NCBI GenBank assembly: GCA_963978905.1
Contig: OZ022259.1
Span: 55,942,727-56,006,726, forward strand
Direction of reading: 5' to 3'
Origin: Trichostrongylus colubriformis
Lineage: Eukaryota; Nematoda; Chromadorea; Rhabditida; Trichostrongylidae
Length of the DNA stretch: 64,000 bases
A program made the position numbers and the translations under genes. The notes under the pieces are model-generated. The model had not been told where the DNA came from. It did no database searches and saw only the letters and a program-made list of their open reading frames with translations. Position 1 is the stretch's first letter, and every line of letters starts with the position of its first letter. Below are positions 45,108 to 55,625 of the stretch, one piece after another.

Positions 45108-46213
45108 AAATTGGCTGGCGCACACTTCTGTGCGCGAATTCCAGGGGCGCCAGTACGTCGATCGGAATTACTTTTTCTTCTCGACAGAGTATTTTAATGC
45201 AAGCTCCGCCTACCGTGGGTGGGTCTTAGTGTGGTTCATGTGTGCACCTTACTTCGGGTCAATTCAAGTTCGGGGGGGGGGGGGGAGACGCAATTTTGCG
45301 TCAAATTTCCATCGACGTCGAGCTTCTTCCCCTCCCTAGGCTTAGGCTAAAGCAGATGAAAACTATGCTTTGACAGATGCTTTTTCATGTGGGGGGGGGG
45401 AGGATATCAATTTTAGCCTAAGCCTAGGGAGGGAAAGGAGCTTCTACCTTGACGCAAAATTGCGTCTCCCCCCCCCCCCCCCCCGACTTGAATTGACCCC
45501 TTACTTCTTATTCCATGCCCTACCCTTTCCGGAATTTACCCCATCTCCATGAGTTGTTTTTCATGTAATGCCCAGTCTTCGCCCACTACTGTAAGAGCTC
45601 AGCCCACCATTCAATCGTCTCATTCTTCTATAGCTCTAGCTACCACTGACTACTTTTCCTTTTCTGCTGGTCTCCAGATCATTCTAAAGACAAATTACAT
45701 TTTTTTTGCAGAGAGTGTCATCTGACGAATTACACTCCCCCCTCTCTGTAAGCGGTTTTCGCCTATTTTGAAGGTGTTCACGATAGCATGAACACTGATC
45801 ACTCCCACCGATTTTTTCTAGTTTATATGCCGTGTCGGAACCGAGTCATGAATTTTTGCTGTAGGGACCGCCCATTCAGGATGTGCTCGGCCCACTGTGG
45901 CGATGACGCTTTCATGACTTTCAGAAACTCATCCCTGACCTTATTCCATCTTTTCCCCATGTTTGGGGCATATTAGAACCCAATTAGCAATTTCCGGTAT
46001 GAAAACGGAACGTTCCAGTGCGCGCTGCTCCCATCGTGTGCGGAGTTTAACCTGGCCCATGCGTGCTCCTAAGTCCTTGTTCCATACCCTACCCATCCCA
46101 AACTTGTACCCATCACCACAGGTCGTTTTTCACATAACATCTAATTTTGTGACAGATGAACAAAGGAACAGAGGGATGCACAAACCGTCGAAGTATTTTA
46201 TATATAGTAGGGA
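45108..46213. repeat. Repeat-B, copy 2, interrupted by a MITE
   Basis: It starts GGCTGGCGCACACTTCTGTG and continues through CTCCGCCTACCGT..GGGTCTTAG, then after the MITE (45,256-45,499) resumes at TTCCATGCCCTACCC. It ends TTTTATATATAGTAGGGATA. Two concatenated B-like units (CTCCGCCCA..TTTGAAGGTGTTCA) seem present. Confidence 0.65.
45256..45499. repeat. hAT-like foldback MITE with homopolymer G/C tracts
   Basis: The ends GGGTCAATTCAAG / CTTGAATTGACCC are mirrors, flanked by an 8-bp duplication CTTACTTC (45,248-45,255 and 45,500-45,507). Just inside lie 14 G (45,272-45,285) and 17 C (45,468-45,484), then mirrored AGACGCAATTTTGCGTCAA. The core resembles the 18.2-kb MITE. An 8-bp target duplication fits the hAT class (inference). 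Confidence 0.8.
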
Positions 46214-46597
46214 TAATCGCTTCTGATCGCTACCCAATTTAATTCTACTCCATTGCGTACGCGCTTGCACAATTTCTTTGTGTTGCTTGTTGTCGCCAAT
46301 TTACTCGCTTTCAGTGATTCGTAGCTGAACAGCTTAGGTTATTTTCGGCATTATATAGGCTTTTATGCATACATAGAAACTTTTACGCAAACTCTTGCAC
46401 ACATAACTTGCAGGTGGTATCAATGGTAACCGCTCCCCAATGTCTAAATTACGCTCAATCGCTTACTGTATTGCACAACGTAAAAGATGACCATTCACAC
46501 AATCGACGAAATGCCGTTTAATTGAGACGCAGCCTTTCTTTCCATCGCTGGCGTGCAGACATTCTTCCATGGTTGATTCCTTGACCTATGCAAATAA
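46214..46597. other. No recognised feature
   Basis: AT-rich flank of the mariner copy. I see no gene, RNA or repeat border. Confidence 0.4.
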
Positions 46598-46598
46598 T

Positions 46599-47735
46599 TA
46601 GGTTGTCCCAAAAGTCTTGTAGAATTTTTTCAATCATTACTTTTTATTATTTTTTCTTCCAACAAAAAACAATCAGGCAACAACATATTCACCATTGTTA
46701 TCGACAACACTCTACCCCCTCATAGGTAAATCGTTGATTCCCTCATCCCAGAACTCTTGGTTCTGAGAGTCGAAGAAGTCAGCGATCGTCTTTGCAAGCA
46801 TGTCATAATCAGCGAATTTTCTCTTGACCAGGAAGGATTGAAGAGGATGGGTAAGGTGATAGTCGTATGGGGCAATGTCTAGAGAGTATGGGTGGACGTA
46901 TGGTGACACTTCGCGTCGTATGGGTGGACGTTGTCATGAAGGAGGGTGACCGCGGACCTTCTCAGGCGCTTTTCTCGAATAGCGACGGCGATTTGCTTGA
47001 GCTGGTGGGTGTATATCGAAGTGGGTACTGCCTCGCTTGTGCCAGCACTTCTTGGAAAAGCATTCCTTCCGCGCCCAGAAGCAGGAGAGTAGAATCCCCC
47101 TCGGATGGAGGTCGGGCGGGCTGCGCTGGCGGCTCGGCGTCACGTAGCAGCCAAAGGGCGCGGGTTGCGTTGGTATCGTACATGTTCCAGCTTTTATCGC
47201 CCGTAGCCAGATAGACGAGAAAGTCGTTGCAAAGAGGCGAAGCAGCAGCGATTGAGAGATGCTCACACAGGCACATTCGTGAGCATCCGTCAGGGCATGA
47301 GAGCCATCGCGACAGCACCATCCAAGAACCGGGCTCGTGGAGATGACGATTTACGGTTATGGGTGCTTGTCCATCTCTCTCCGCCAGATCGCGCATGGTG
47401 GTTTTAGGATCGGCGCGAACAGCGGACAGCAGCGTCGAATGCGTGTGGGCGTCCCGTGCGTGGCTTGTCTTCCATGTCAATCTCGCCGTTGCTGAAGCTG
47501 ATGAACCAGCGGCGCACGGTCTCGTAGCTCACACATCCCTTGCCCAATGCAGCGTCGATGGAGTCGCAAGCTTCCGTCGCTTTGCTGCCCCAAGACCATT
47601 CATAGTAGATGACACCGCGTGTTGGGTGGGTATCGACTACAGGCCTTAGAGAACGTTCTACCATATTCCTGAACCGCCTAGACCTGCCTCGAAGTAAACA
47701 AGAGTTATTGTTTTTTTTGGAAAAATCGTAGAGGT
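46599..47735 (-). pseudogene. Mariner transposase pseudogene, copy 2
   Basis: The left end TAGGTTGTCCCAAAAGTCTT matches copy 1; the right end is reduced to a decayed GGAAAAATCGTAGAG. The minus strand keeps the mariner order: an N-terminal domain with GKGCVSYETVRRWF (47,404-47,664), a second HTH around ITVNRHLHEPG, DFLVYLATGDKSW containing the first catalytic Asp (about 47,200), a KECFSKKCW / GMLFQEVLAQARQ region, and a C-terminal SLDIAPYDYHLTHPL block with the third Asp (46,712-46,909). Internal deletions and at least three frame changes are visible. It is closer to full length (about 1.14 kb) than copy 1 but inactive. Confidence 0.85.
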
Positions 47736-48425
47736 AAGCATTGAGCGGATTTGCAGTAATTTTATGCCCCGTGGTGCATTCAACTTCTAGGAATAGTGCA
47801 GCTTAGAAGCATCTTTGAGTGTGGTTATTTGGGTGCTAAGGAAGAAAAAACAAAGTATTAGGTATTATAAGTAAATTCTATCAAAATTTTTTCCTGTAAT
47901 TACCAGCTCGTGCACATTTCATGCAATGTTCGAAAGAGGTTTTTCTGCTCTACAATATAGCACGCATAGTTTCTCTGTTCATAGTAATATGGCCAGTTTC
48001 CAGGCTGGCGATGTGGTTGGTGTAGTCGACAAAAATTAACCGCGGCAGTAATTTATTTGAAAATATCTTTCACTCCGGAAAAACCAATTAAACTTTGCCA
48101 CTTGTTTAGTCTCAACCTCTTCTATGAGTACCACCAATTGGTTTTTGGAAAGTGCGCCGCTCTTTTTTTCAAAGTTAGTTTTGCCACCACACTCGGTGAT
48201 TCTAGCCGATTTCGTCGAATCAATGCAAGGAAATTTCCTCAACCAGTCCGCAGAGAGAAAAGGTGTTTGTAAAAAGGGTTAGTGAGCAAGGGCGAGGAGC
48301 ATCACTGACTGGACTCCTTGACTTTCTAATGAAAAAATGAATTGTGAAATAATGTCAACTGGACTTCTATTGCATGGTTTCGAGATCCAATATGGATCGC
48401 CGCCAAACTAAATCGAGAATATTTT
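47736..48425. other. No recognised gene; weak similarity to the phased-hairpin family
   Basis: TTCGAAAGAGGTTTTTCTGC then TCTACAATATAG near 47,930 resembles the hairpin unit of the foldback family, and TTTCCTCAACC occurs at 48,233. Too diverged to call a copy. Confidence 0.3.
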
Positions 48426-48429
48426 TGAC

Positions 48430-48719
48430 CGGTTGGCTGGCGCACACTACTGTGCGCGAAACACCAAGTGCGCAGTAGTTCTATCGAAATGCTCTTTTCA
48501 TGAGGGCATAGTATTTCAGTGCACGCTGCGCTCAATGAGGGAGTAGCTTAACTTGGTGCATGGGTGCTCCTTCTTATCCCATGCCCTACCCATCCCAAAC
48601 TTGTTCCTATTTCCACAGGTTGTTTTCATGTAGCGTCCAAGCTCTGCCCACCACCATGAATGCTCCGCCCACTGTCTCCAGACTTCTTTCGTGACTTTCA
48701 GAAACTCATCGCCGGTGAA
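48430..48719. repeat. Repeat-B, copy 3, left part (interrupted by the BEL/Pao element)
   Basis: It starts GGTTGGCTGGCGCACACTAC at the usual hairpin and runs to AAACTCATCGCCGGTGAA. The repeat resumes on the far side of the retroelement at 58,373 with CTTCTCCACGCTTGGGTCAT, continuous with the order seen at 45,930-45,980. Confidence 0.75.
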
Positions 48720-48724
48720 TCCAT

Positions 48725-49098
48725 TTTGGTGGATTACCAAAGGTTGTATAGGTACATGTAGTACATGTTTATTACGACGTACCTTTTGTACTATAACCCA
48801 CCACAATACATCGCAATAGGGGTTTATATACAAACAAATGTGGGCGGTGCATAAATATGGGCTCAATCCTGGACCGAAAAGGTCCAGTGGAGACACTCCT
48901 GTGCACCGCGCCAGGGGCAAACACTTAGAATACAGAGTTGATTGCACACTTATGATACCGCGAAGTCATGCCTGCGGTATCTTTTCTATGTACTTATCTA
49001 AGTTATGTCCTAGATAAACAACTTGAACTAACATGTTATCGTTCAATTCTAGCTGCTAGTTGATAAGAATGAGATATTATGGTTGTGAATCTACAGCA
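48725..49098 (-). repeat. 3' LTR of the BEL/Pao element
   Basis: Read on the minus strand it starts TGCTGTAGATTCACAACC and ends GGTAATCCACCAAA. It aligns end to end with 57,976-58,367 but has several substitutions and replaces an 18-bp longer block near 48,912, so the two LTRs have diverged noticeably since insertion. Confidence 0.85.
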
Positions 49099-49234
49099 GT
49101 GGGGCGGGGCGAAAAATAGCGGAAGCTAAAATGGTGAACAAAGAAAGTAATCACAAAGTTCTGAGACATACAAAATTGTAGCACAACAATACATGTGAAT
49201 AGGTTCGATGTGACTAGTAAGAACAAAAATTGCT

Positions 49235-51355
49235 GTGTTGGCATTCAATCAGCAAACCATCCGCGTGAGGACCTTCAAAACTGCGAAAACTGTAGCGGTA
49301 ATGAAGATGGCAGCTGCGATGAAGACGAAGATTGTTGACTTCCAGGGCTCATTCGCGATGTCCAATAAGTCTAAGATCGGGGAAGTTGAACATAGTGACG
49401 TAGTTGGCATGTTCAACAAGTTGCTCTGATGGAGTTTTCTAATGCGTGTGGAACGCCAGTATTCCTGTTATGTTTAGCTTGTGCGTTTTTCGTCCACACT
49501 TCTTTTGACAGGTGTCCTTATATCTTGGCACTGTTGCATGAATAGTTGCCTTCGATTGAGAAGTGGACGAGTTGCATGCAGCAGAGAACACGTTCTCTTG
49601 GCATTCTATTTCTATCATGACTGGGCGATCTGAGTAGAAGACGACTTCAGCTGCTCGACTGCATGAGAAGACGACATCAGCTGCTGGAATGCAATTGCAG
49701 CAGCCTTGTAGTGATGAAGTCTTTAGGTCGCACTCCTCGTTATCGACCATGGTTTCTGTGGTGCACTGCGGAGGTGCTTATTGTAAGATCAATCACAGCC
49801 CTGTGTATGGCTCCGAAAACTCTTCCATGATTGTCCCGGAGGTGCAGGACTGAAGAAGATAGTGGTATCCGGTTTTCCATAGAGGTCATCTTGCTGCTGA
49901 CGTCAACGTTTCTGCAAGAGCATTTTTGTTCCGGTTCGGATGGCGAGCACGAGCATCTGTTTTCGACGTAACATTCAGATATGTTAGAGGCACTTCTTCT
50001 TGGAAGAAGTCTTCCTTATCGATTATGGCTCCCTGTGATTGGTTGAAATTCGTAGTTTCGATGAATGTCGTGCTTAGCAAAGGGATTGCTGGCGTGGTGA
50101 CGAATTCCAGCGTCATGTTCGCTGTCTTCATGACATGTGTTGTCTGCGTGTTGATCGTAATCATTTCTGAGATCTTGTTCCTCGAGTTCCAGTGTAGGTG
50201 AAGGTTATCAGAGCAGATTCTTACCACGTTGGGCAATGGAACACATAAATTTTCTCGTTTTTTGTCTTCGTATAGAAGCGAGAGAATATGCATCCTGGCA
50301 TAGGAAGAAGGCAGCCGCAACCGATTCCTCCACAAGATGTGGTACAACGGGCGATTCCAGGGAATTCGTATGTCTCGCGAAGTTCCGGGATCTCAGAATT
50401 ACTACTGATGTGTGCACAGGTTTGCGAAGGACAGGAACCAGCTAGATGACATCGCTTTACAGATTCTGTGAGATGTTGACGTTTCTAGTGTAGATGAGAA
50501 CAACCGGGTTGCAGGTCAAAAATACATGCTGCAACTGTATCTCCATGCTTCCAACTGTTTGGTTCTTGCTCCGAAGGCGAAAGCAAGCTTGCGGTCTGTT
50601 TTCGCTCAGTGTAATGGTACTTTCCTGTACTTCTTGGAAGTCTGTTCCGTAAGTTGAACGAAAGCAAACTGTGTTGTTTGCGTTGAGAGTATGCGTGTAT
50701 TGACACGTTTCTCCGCTACAGATCATGTGAGCAATAATTACGCTAAATATGACCAGTTTTGAGCGCGCTGGGAAAGTTGACAGGCCTCTCATTGTGAAGC
50801 TTTCCTTGTCCTGGTGTGATGATGCTTTTTGCTTCCTTCCAAAACGTATCCACCGTTATTTGCGGAGGAAATGTCGCATGACTACGTAACACGCCAGTGA
50901 TAGTGGAGCGAAGATGATTGCTAGGCAAATCGCAATGATGCCTATCGTCATTCGAGGATCACAGTGCTGATTTCCGAGGAATTCTGCGCACATTGTGCAT
51001 CCGATTCTTTAGCAGAATTCTTCTGGAGGACATATTATGGTTTCCGTGTACTGCTTAGAATCATTAATTGTGCGCCACTGAATGGTATGTTGATTGACGA
51101 GTACTTGTATGGTAATGCCACTTCTGTAATGTTTGCTCCGCCCGGAATTATCGTGCACTCTTTATAGTTTATGCAGACTTCGGCTTTCGTGGAGTGTGTT
51201 GTATTGATTCGTGCTCCTTCAATCTAGAGGATACTGTGGCTGCATATGCCGAGCTAGGAAGCGTAAATGCGCACATCGCGATCATCAATTTAGTTGATGA
51301 AATTGGCTTCTTGGATCCCGTCGATCTCATCGTTGTTCCATCGTAAGACATCGAA
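49235..51355 (-). pseudogene. env: Envelope glycoprotein gene, phlebovirus Gn/Gc-like, broken
   Basis: The gene lies between integrase and the 3' LTR, the position of env in nematode BEL/Pao elements. Four or more frames carry its parts. The N-terminal part (50,870-51,355) has a short hydrophobic leader and ends in a membrane segment (IGIIAICLAIIFAPL, about 50,900-50,945). The second part begins near 50,792 with an internal signal-like stretch (KLVIFSVIIAHMICS) and is Cys-rich. Around 49,700 is a CDLKTSSLQGCCNC block, like the Gly-Cys-x-Cys region of phlebovirus-type Gc proteins. The last frame ends in a membrane anchor (STIFVFIAAAIFITATVFAV) with a stop near 49,245. Frameshifts near 49,440 and 49,890, and stops in the N-terminal unit, disrupt it. 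The fusion-protein assignment is inferred from position, layout and the Cys motif, without a search. Confidence 0.6.
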
Positions 51356-51368
51356 TTTTTCGCTGCTC

Positions 51369-51445
51369 TTGGTGGCTGCCGTCTGATGATAATATCAGCT
51401 TCTTCGGTGGCTGCCGTCTGATGATAATATCAGCTTCTTCGGCCA
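51369..51445. repeat. Tandem duplication at the 3' end of pol
   Basis: GGTGGCTGCCGTCTGATGAT followed by AATATCAGCTTCTTC occurs twice in tandem with a period of about 36 bp, at the junction of integrase and env. Confidence 0.75.
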
Positions 51446-52969
51446 ATCTGGTAGATGGTTTTCTTCAAGCAACAGTTTTTTCTTTCACTGCTGAGTGTTC
51501 GCCAGTTCCATTTTCTGGGCTGTATTTCAAGAGGAATGAGACGATTAATAGGTCTCTGAACATTCTTCCTGTTGAAGTTTGGAACATGGCGCTTCGAATT
51601 TCTTCGTCTCTACGCGTGATGAGGTCGATAATCACTGCCATTGGCCATTGTCCTCGTGGCAAATGAGAGTCGTCATCGAGAAGTACGACGTCTCCAATGG
51701 AAGGTTGTGGATCTGAGGATCGAAATCTTTTCCAATGACTTTATAACGTTCCCGTAGCTCCAGCAGGTATTCGTTCCTCATATACTCCAGAATTTCTTCA
51801 CTAGCTTTTCTGTGGCTGATGTAGCGAGCTTAGCAGCTTTTTGGGAAGAAAGTACAGGAAGAGGTTGAAAATATGGATCGTCGTTGTGGTCTTCTGAAGT
51901 AAGCTGGGTCGTCACATGTCTTTCGTCCTAGTATATGAAGTCTATCGGTCGCAAGGCTTCACATGGTGAATCCTGGTCTCCGATGGTGGTGAGCGGCCTT
52001 GAGTTCACAACACTTTCAATTTCGCAGAGCGTTGTGTGAAGCAATTCATCTGTCAGTTTTCTTCGACCAATTGTTTTTTGGAGAGATCCCTTTACAGTTT
52101 CGACCATTCTTTCCCATACACCACCCATCCATGGTGAGGAAGGTGGCATGAAGTTCCAGTGATTCGGTGTTGGGCAATGAACAGGGATAAGTGGGATTCT
52201 TCATCGTTGCTCTGATTTTGAGCTAGAATTGTTTCGGTCAGCTTGAAGTTTGTACCGTTATCGCTGATTATTTTCAGCGGTACTCCTCTTCGGGCGATAA
52301 ATCTCTTGAACGTGAAGATGAAGCTTTTTGCCAAAAGATCTGTTGCGACTTCCAGGAGAATAAGTCTTGTGACTAAACACGTGAATGGTGCAAGGTATCG
52401 TTTCAAGTCTTCGCCGGGTGAAGATTTGATCAGTATAGGTCGCATGAAGTCCACTCCCGTATGAGAGAACGGAGGTGATTTTGTGACACGTTCAGCAGGT
52501 AGAGGCCCCATATTAGGGTATCTGACGGTGCCATATTGAACTTCTTGCATGTGACACAATGCTTGAGAATCCTTTTGCACAGCGCCCTGTCTTGGGCAAT
52601 CCAGAATCGTCGTCTTATATTGTATAGTAACTGATTCGTACTGCAGTGTGACAGACTTTGGTGCAAATGTGCAGCTATTAAATATCCTAGCTTGCTCTGC
52701 TTGGGAATGTGTACAGGGTTGCCAGCTGAGAAACTGAGCTCGGAGTTCTCGTGTCTGCTTAATATCCTGAATATGTCGTCGTTGTCGGCTTTGACGTTGA
52801 GCTGCTTGTTCTTCCTTAGCAGGGTGGAGTTGTATATTGCTTGTTTTGTCGAATGATCAGTTTTTCGGCTATAACGGCTTCCTCCGCTGTTGTTGCATTC
52901 GCCGCAAATCCACTCTTTTTTAAAGGAAAACATTTTCCATGCGAGGCTTTGCGGATGGAACGTGCACAA
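51430..52969 (-). pseudogene. Pol: integrase of the BEL/Pao element
   Basis: The zinc-binding domain is at 52,560-52,700 (HLHQSLSHCSTNQLL...HCVTCKK, an H2C2 pattern). The core domain follows: HTGVDFMRPI with the first Asp, then IISDNGTNF with the second (52,150-52,490). SPWMGGVWERMVETVK (51,928-52,149) matches the BEL-type stretch that normally holds the catalytic Glu (WGGxWERxV). A C-terminal domain with LPRGQWPMAVIIDLI and REEIRSA-like residues reaches about 51,430. The parts lie in overlapping frames, so the gene is frameshifted at about 52,120, 52,470 and 51,900. In an intact element this enzyme inserts the cDNA and makes the 5-bp target duplication seen here. Confidence 0.75.
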
Positions 52970-53180
52970 TAGGCAACTATTCTGATCAGTTTGGAACAGT
53001 TGCTGATTTTTTTATTGGCCATATTTGCTTTGATGGTCCCTGTAGCGAGTGAACATATTTCGTCGCCGGTGAAAGTTTGTTCGCACAGATATTCAGCTTT
53101 CTTGACTGGCCAGTTACTCATGGGTCTATTAAGCCAAAGTGGCCCACACCACCATCTGTGGTTGACGAAAGTTCCCTTGG

Positions 53181-53765
53181 TCACTCCTCGTGTAGCACAA
53201 TCAGCTGCGTTCTCGTTGTTGGCACGTGAAAGAACGAAACGTTGCTAGCTTCTTGTAGTCGTTTCGCGATGAGTCTGATTTTTTGAACGAGTGTTGTGAC
53301 GATTGATGGCAATCGTCTACTTCCTTGTATCCACCACAGTGCGATAGTAGAATCGCTGAATAGATTTATTTGCTCGAAATCCATACTGGTTTTTTGAATA
53401 CTCGATTCGGCAAGGCTCAATCCAATGAATATGGAAAGGAGCTCTAGGCGTGGTATCGTCTGCTCTTTGTTTATTGGAGCAATCTTAGACTTGGCAGTGA
53501 ACACTCGTGACTCTGTAGTTCCTTTGCATAATGTCGATGTGACGTATATGCAGCAAGCATACGCTCGTTTAGAGCTGTCCACAAAGATCGACATCGTCTT
53601 TGCCGCTGTACTGCTCTTTTCTACCTTTCGCGGTAAGGTGATTTGAAATCCGCTGATGTCGTGCTTTATTACCTCCCTTGACTTTTGATTTTGACTGGAT
53701 AAGGGAGCGTCCCAACCATACTTCTGTTTGTGAAGATCTTGGAGGAAGCCTTTCGCAGGGGACAT
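53181..53765 (-). pseudogene. Pol: RNase H-like domain of the BEL/Pao element
   Basis: A 194-codon frame with FVDSSKRAYACCIYV (first Asp), TIPRLELLSIFIGLSLAES (Glu) and LFSDSTIALWWIQG (third Asp), the conserved order of BEL/Pao RNase H domains. The linker from RT (GFLQDLHKQKYGWD) precedes it. It overlaps the end of the RT frame at 53,569-53,765 in another frame, indicating a frameshift. Confidence 0.75.
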
Positions 53766-54094
53766 AAGCGTTGATAGTAGGGTAAGTGGATCGTAGCACG
53801 TATGGAGAATTGGAGAGGTAATCGCGGAGATTCATTCCAATTGACGAAAATACCTTTTTTGACTCGGTATATTTGTGAGGAAGGGTATTTGGATCCTTCC
53901 CTTCTAGCAGAACATTGTCGACGTAAAGCGACTTAGACAGCACTTGAACTATGTCCGACTCTCACTTCTCAATGTGCTTCAAAACAGATTGATTTAGAAT
54001 GGCTGGACTCGCGTTTATAGGAAATGGTACTCTGCAGAAGCGAAGGCACATGACATTGTTTCCAATTGCTGGGCGTCTGATAAAATAGTTCGGT

Positions 54095-54412
54095 GGTTCA
54101 GTTGTTGGCCACGCTGTTGCTCACCACACGACAAACACCACTTTTATTACCAATCCAAACCAATCGACCCTCAAACTTGGGTAATTAAACAAGAACAATG
54201 TTATTCAATAAAATTAAAAAACCTAAGAGAGCTAGAAAGGGAAAGTGGTGGGTCTCATCGATTTCTCCCCAATTTATACCCCCCTTGGTCCTTTTGGCGC
54301 GAACCGATACTTGATGGGGGGTCGCGACCTACCGCTGGCCTGATCTGGGCGGTCAATTTTTCCTCGCCCCTCGTGAAGGGGGCCTAAATCCTTCCAGCAA
54401 GATCGCGAAGTG
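54095..54412 (-). repeat. Putative solo LTR inserted in the RT, carrying an SL1-like sequence
   Basis: About 315 bp interrupt the RT frame. On the minus strand it has a TATA-like GGGGTATAAATTGGGG (near 54,285), an AATAAAA signal (near 54,142) and compact LTR-like size. The left edge reads ATATCGCGACACTTCGCG and the right edge GGTGAGCAACAGCGTGGCCA. I could not settle the exact borders or a target duplication. It does not match the BEL/Pao LTRs of the host element, so it comes from another family. Confidence 0.5.
54170..54191 (-). other. SL1 sequence inside the putative LTR, 21 of 22 positions
   Basis: On the minus strand TTTAATTACCCAAGTTTGAG is exact, preceded by G, with only the first SL1 base changed (T for G). 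It is followed by GGTCGATTGG and lies about 100 bp downstream of the TATA-like box and about 30 bp upstream of the polyadenylation-like signal. Confidence 0.75.
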
Positions 54413-54941
54413 TCGCGATATCTGATATTTTCACCCATAGAAAGCGTGTGACGTCCCTGTGATCTTCAGGCAGCTTTATTTGCAGGGAAGCCTTTTGTAT
54501 ATCCGCTACCATTGTGTACTGGTGAGTTTGGAATTGTAGAACTACTTCGTGATTAAGAGGTGTCAGAGAGTGTCCTTCGTAAATGACATCATTTAGGCAG
54601 AACCCGTTTTTTTTTGCATGAGGGGATGCATCGAACACTATTCGGAGCTTGGTGGATTTTGATGGTGTCCACACATGTCGGTGAAGAAGGTAGAAGATAG
54701 CAATTCCAAACGAGCGATCATTAGCCCCTCGATTACCCTTCGTGTAGATAGCTCGTGAAGGTTTCAGCGTAGAGTTTGAGCTTTTCATCATCTCCCTGAA
54801 GAGCCCCTAGAAGATTTCGTAATCTTCGGAATGCAACGTTGAAGTTGTCTATCAGATTTTTGACTTCCTCCGTGAATGGGAAGCCGGCAGTTATCTTGCC
54901 GTCTTCTATGATGATGGTCTTTCGGTGGTTATCTATGAACT

Positions 54942-55560
54942 TTATGACTGCTGCTTCGTCCGTATCGTTCTGACTGTTGATACCCAGCGATTCCAACTCG
55001 TATAGATGCTTATATCCTTCTTGTAGCTATCGTTAGATAGCGCTACGGGTGTAGCTACCACGAGCGAACTACATTGTGAACCCTCTTCATTATTTTTTGC
55101 AGAGGCGAATGAAGCGGTGGCTCCAGAAATGTTGTAGTCGAAGACGGTTGGCGTGAGAACCAACCCTAACAATAACTTCACCACTGGATTGTTGTGTTCA
55201 ATCACTTGATTAAACAGGTCCTGTCCAATTAGTAGGTCAGGAGATACTTCTGAAGAGAGAAGATTGTGCTGAGCGATTGTGATTTTTTTATTCTTGATGA
55301 AGCTTTTGTCCGCTTCTGACAGCTGAACCATTTTGGTTATGGATGTGAGTTTGTCCTTGGTAAAACCTGGCAGATGTTGCAGTTTTCTAGAGCTGCGTCA
55401 TGCTTTCAGAGTGACCTTTACTTCGTTTGATAGAAAGGTTTCTGAAGCTCTCCCATTCCTGTTGTAGTAAACGACAAGAAAGTAGTCGTTGGTAGTTTCA
55501 ACTTATCTTTTGTCTTTGTCTTTATGAAGCTTTTTTGAGCTCCTGAAACGAGAAGGATGG
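54942..55560 (-). pseudogene. Pol: protease region of the BEL/Pao element
   Basis: The 129-codon frame at 54,942-55,331 includes SPDLLIGQDLFNQVIEHNNP, typical of the retropepsin-like domain between gag and RT in BEL/Pao elements (the PDxLIGxD block near its end). The upstream part, expected to hold the DSG/DTG catalytic triad, is broken between 55,331 and 55,600; I could not find the triad. Confidence 0.55.
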
Positions 55561-55625
55561 TAATTAGTCCATTTTGGCTTTATTTAAGACCGGCGCAGAT
55601 GCCATTTGTAGAACGCACTGGCTAG

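Larger units (their letters stand above)
53780..54996 (-). pseudogene. Pol: reverse transcriptase, split by an inserted LTR-like segment
   Basis: An N-terminal lead-in (54,733-54,996, with EDGKITAGFPF) joins a frame with KSTKLRIVFDASP and MVADIQKASLQIKLPEDHRD (54,384-54,791); MVADIQKA corresponds to the first catalytic Asp region. The domain stops at FLWVK, and after the insertion (about 54,095-54,412) resumes with TTEPPNYFIRRPAIG, then CLRFCRVPFPINASPAIL and SLYVDNVLL. The last is the YVDD box with the second Asp changed to Asn. A stop lies just before the box. The altered catalytic box, the stop and the insertion make the RT dead. Confidence 0.75.

Noticed and set aside
44658..45197. A 179-codon plus-strand gene
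   Set aside because: No motif, no splice support, and it runs into repeat-B. An opposite-strand frame over the same bases is equally plausible.
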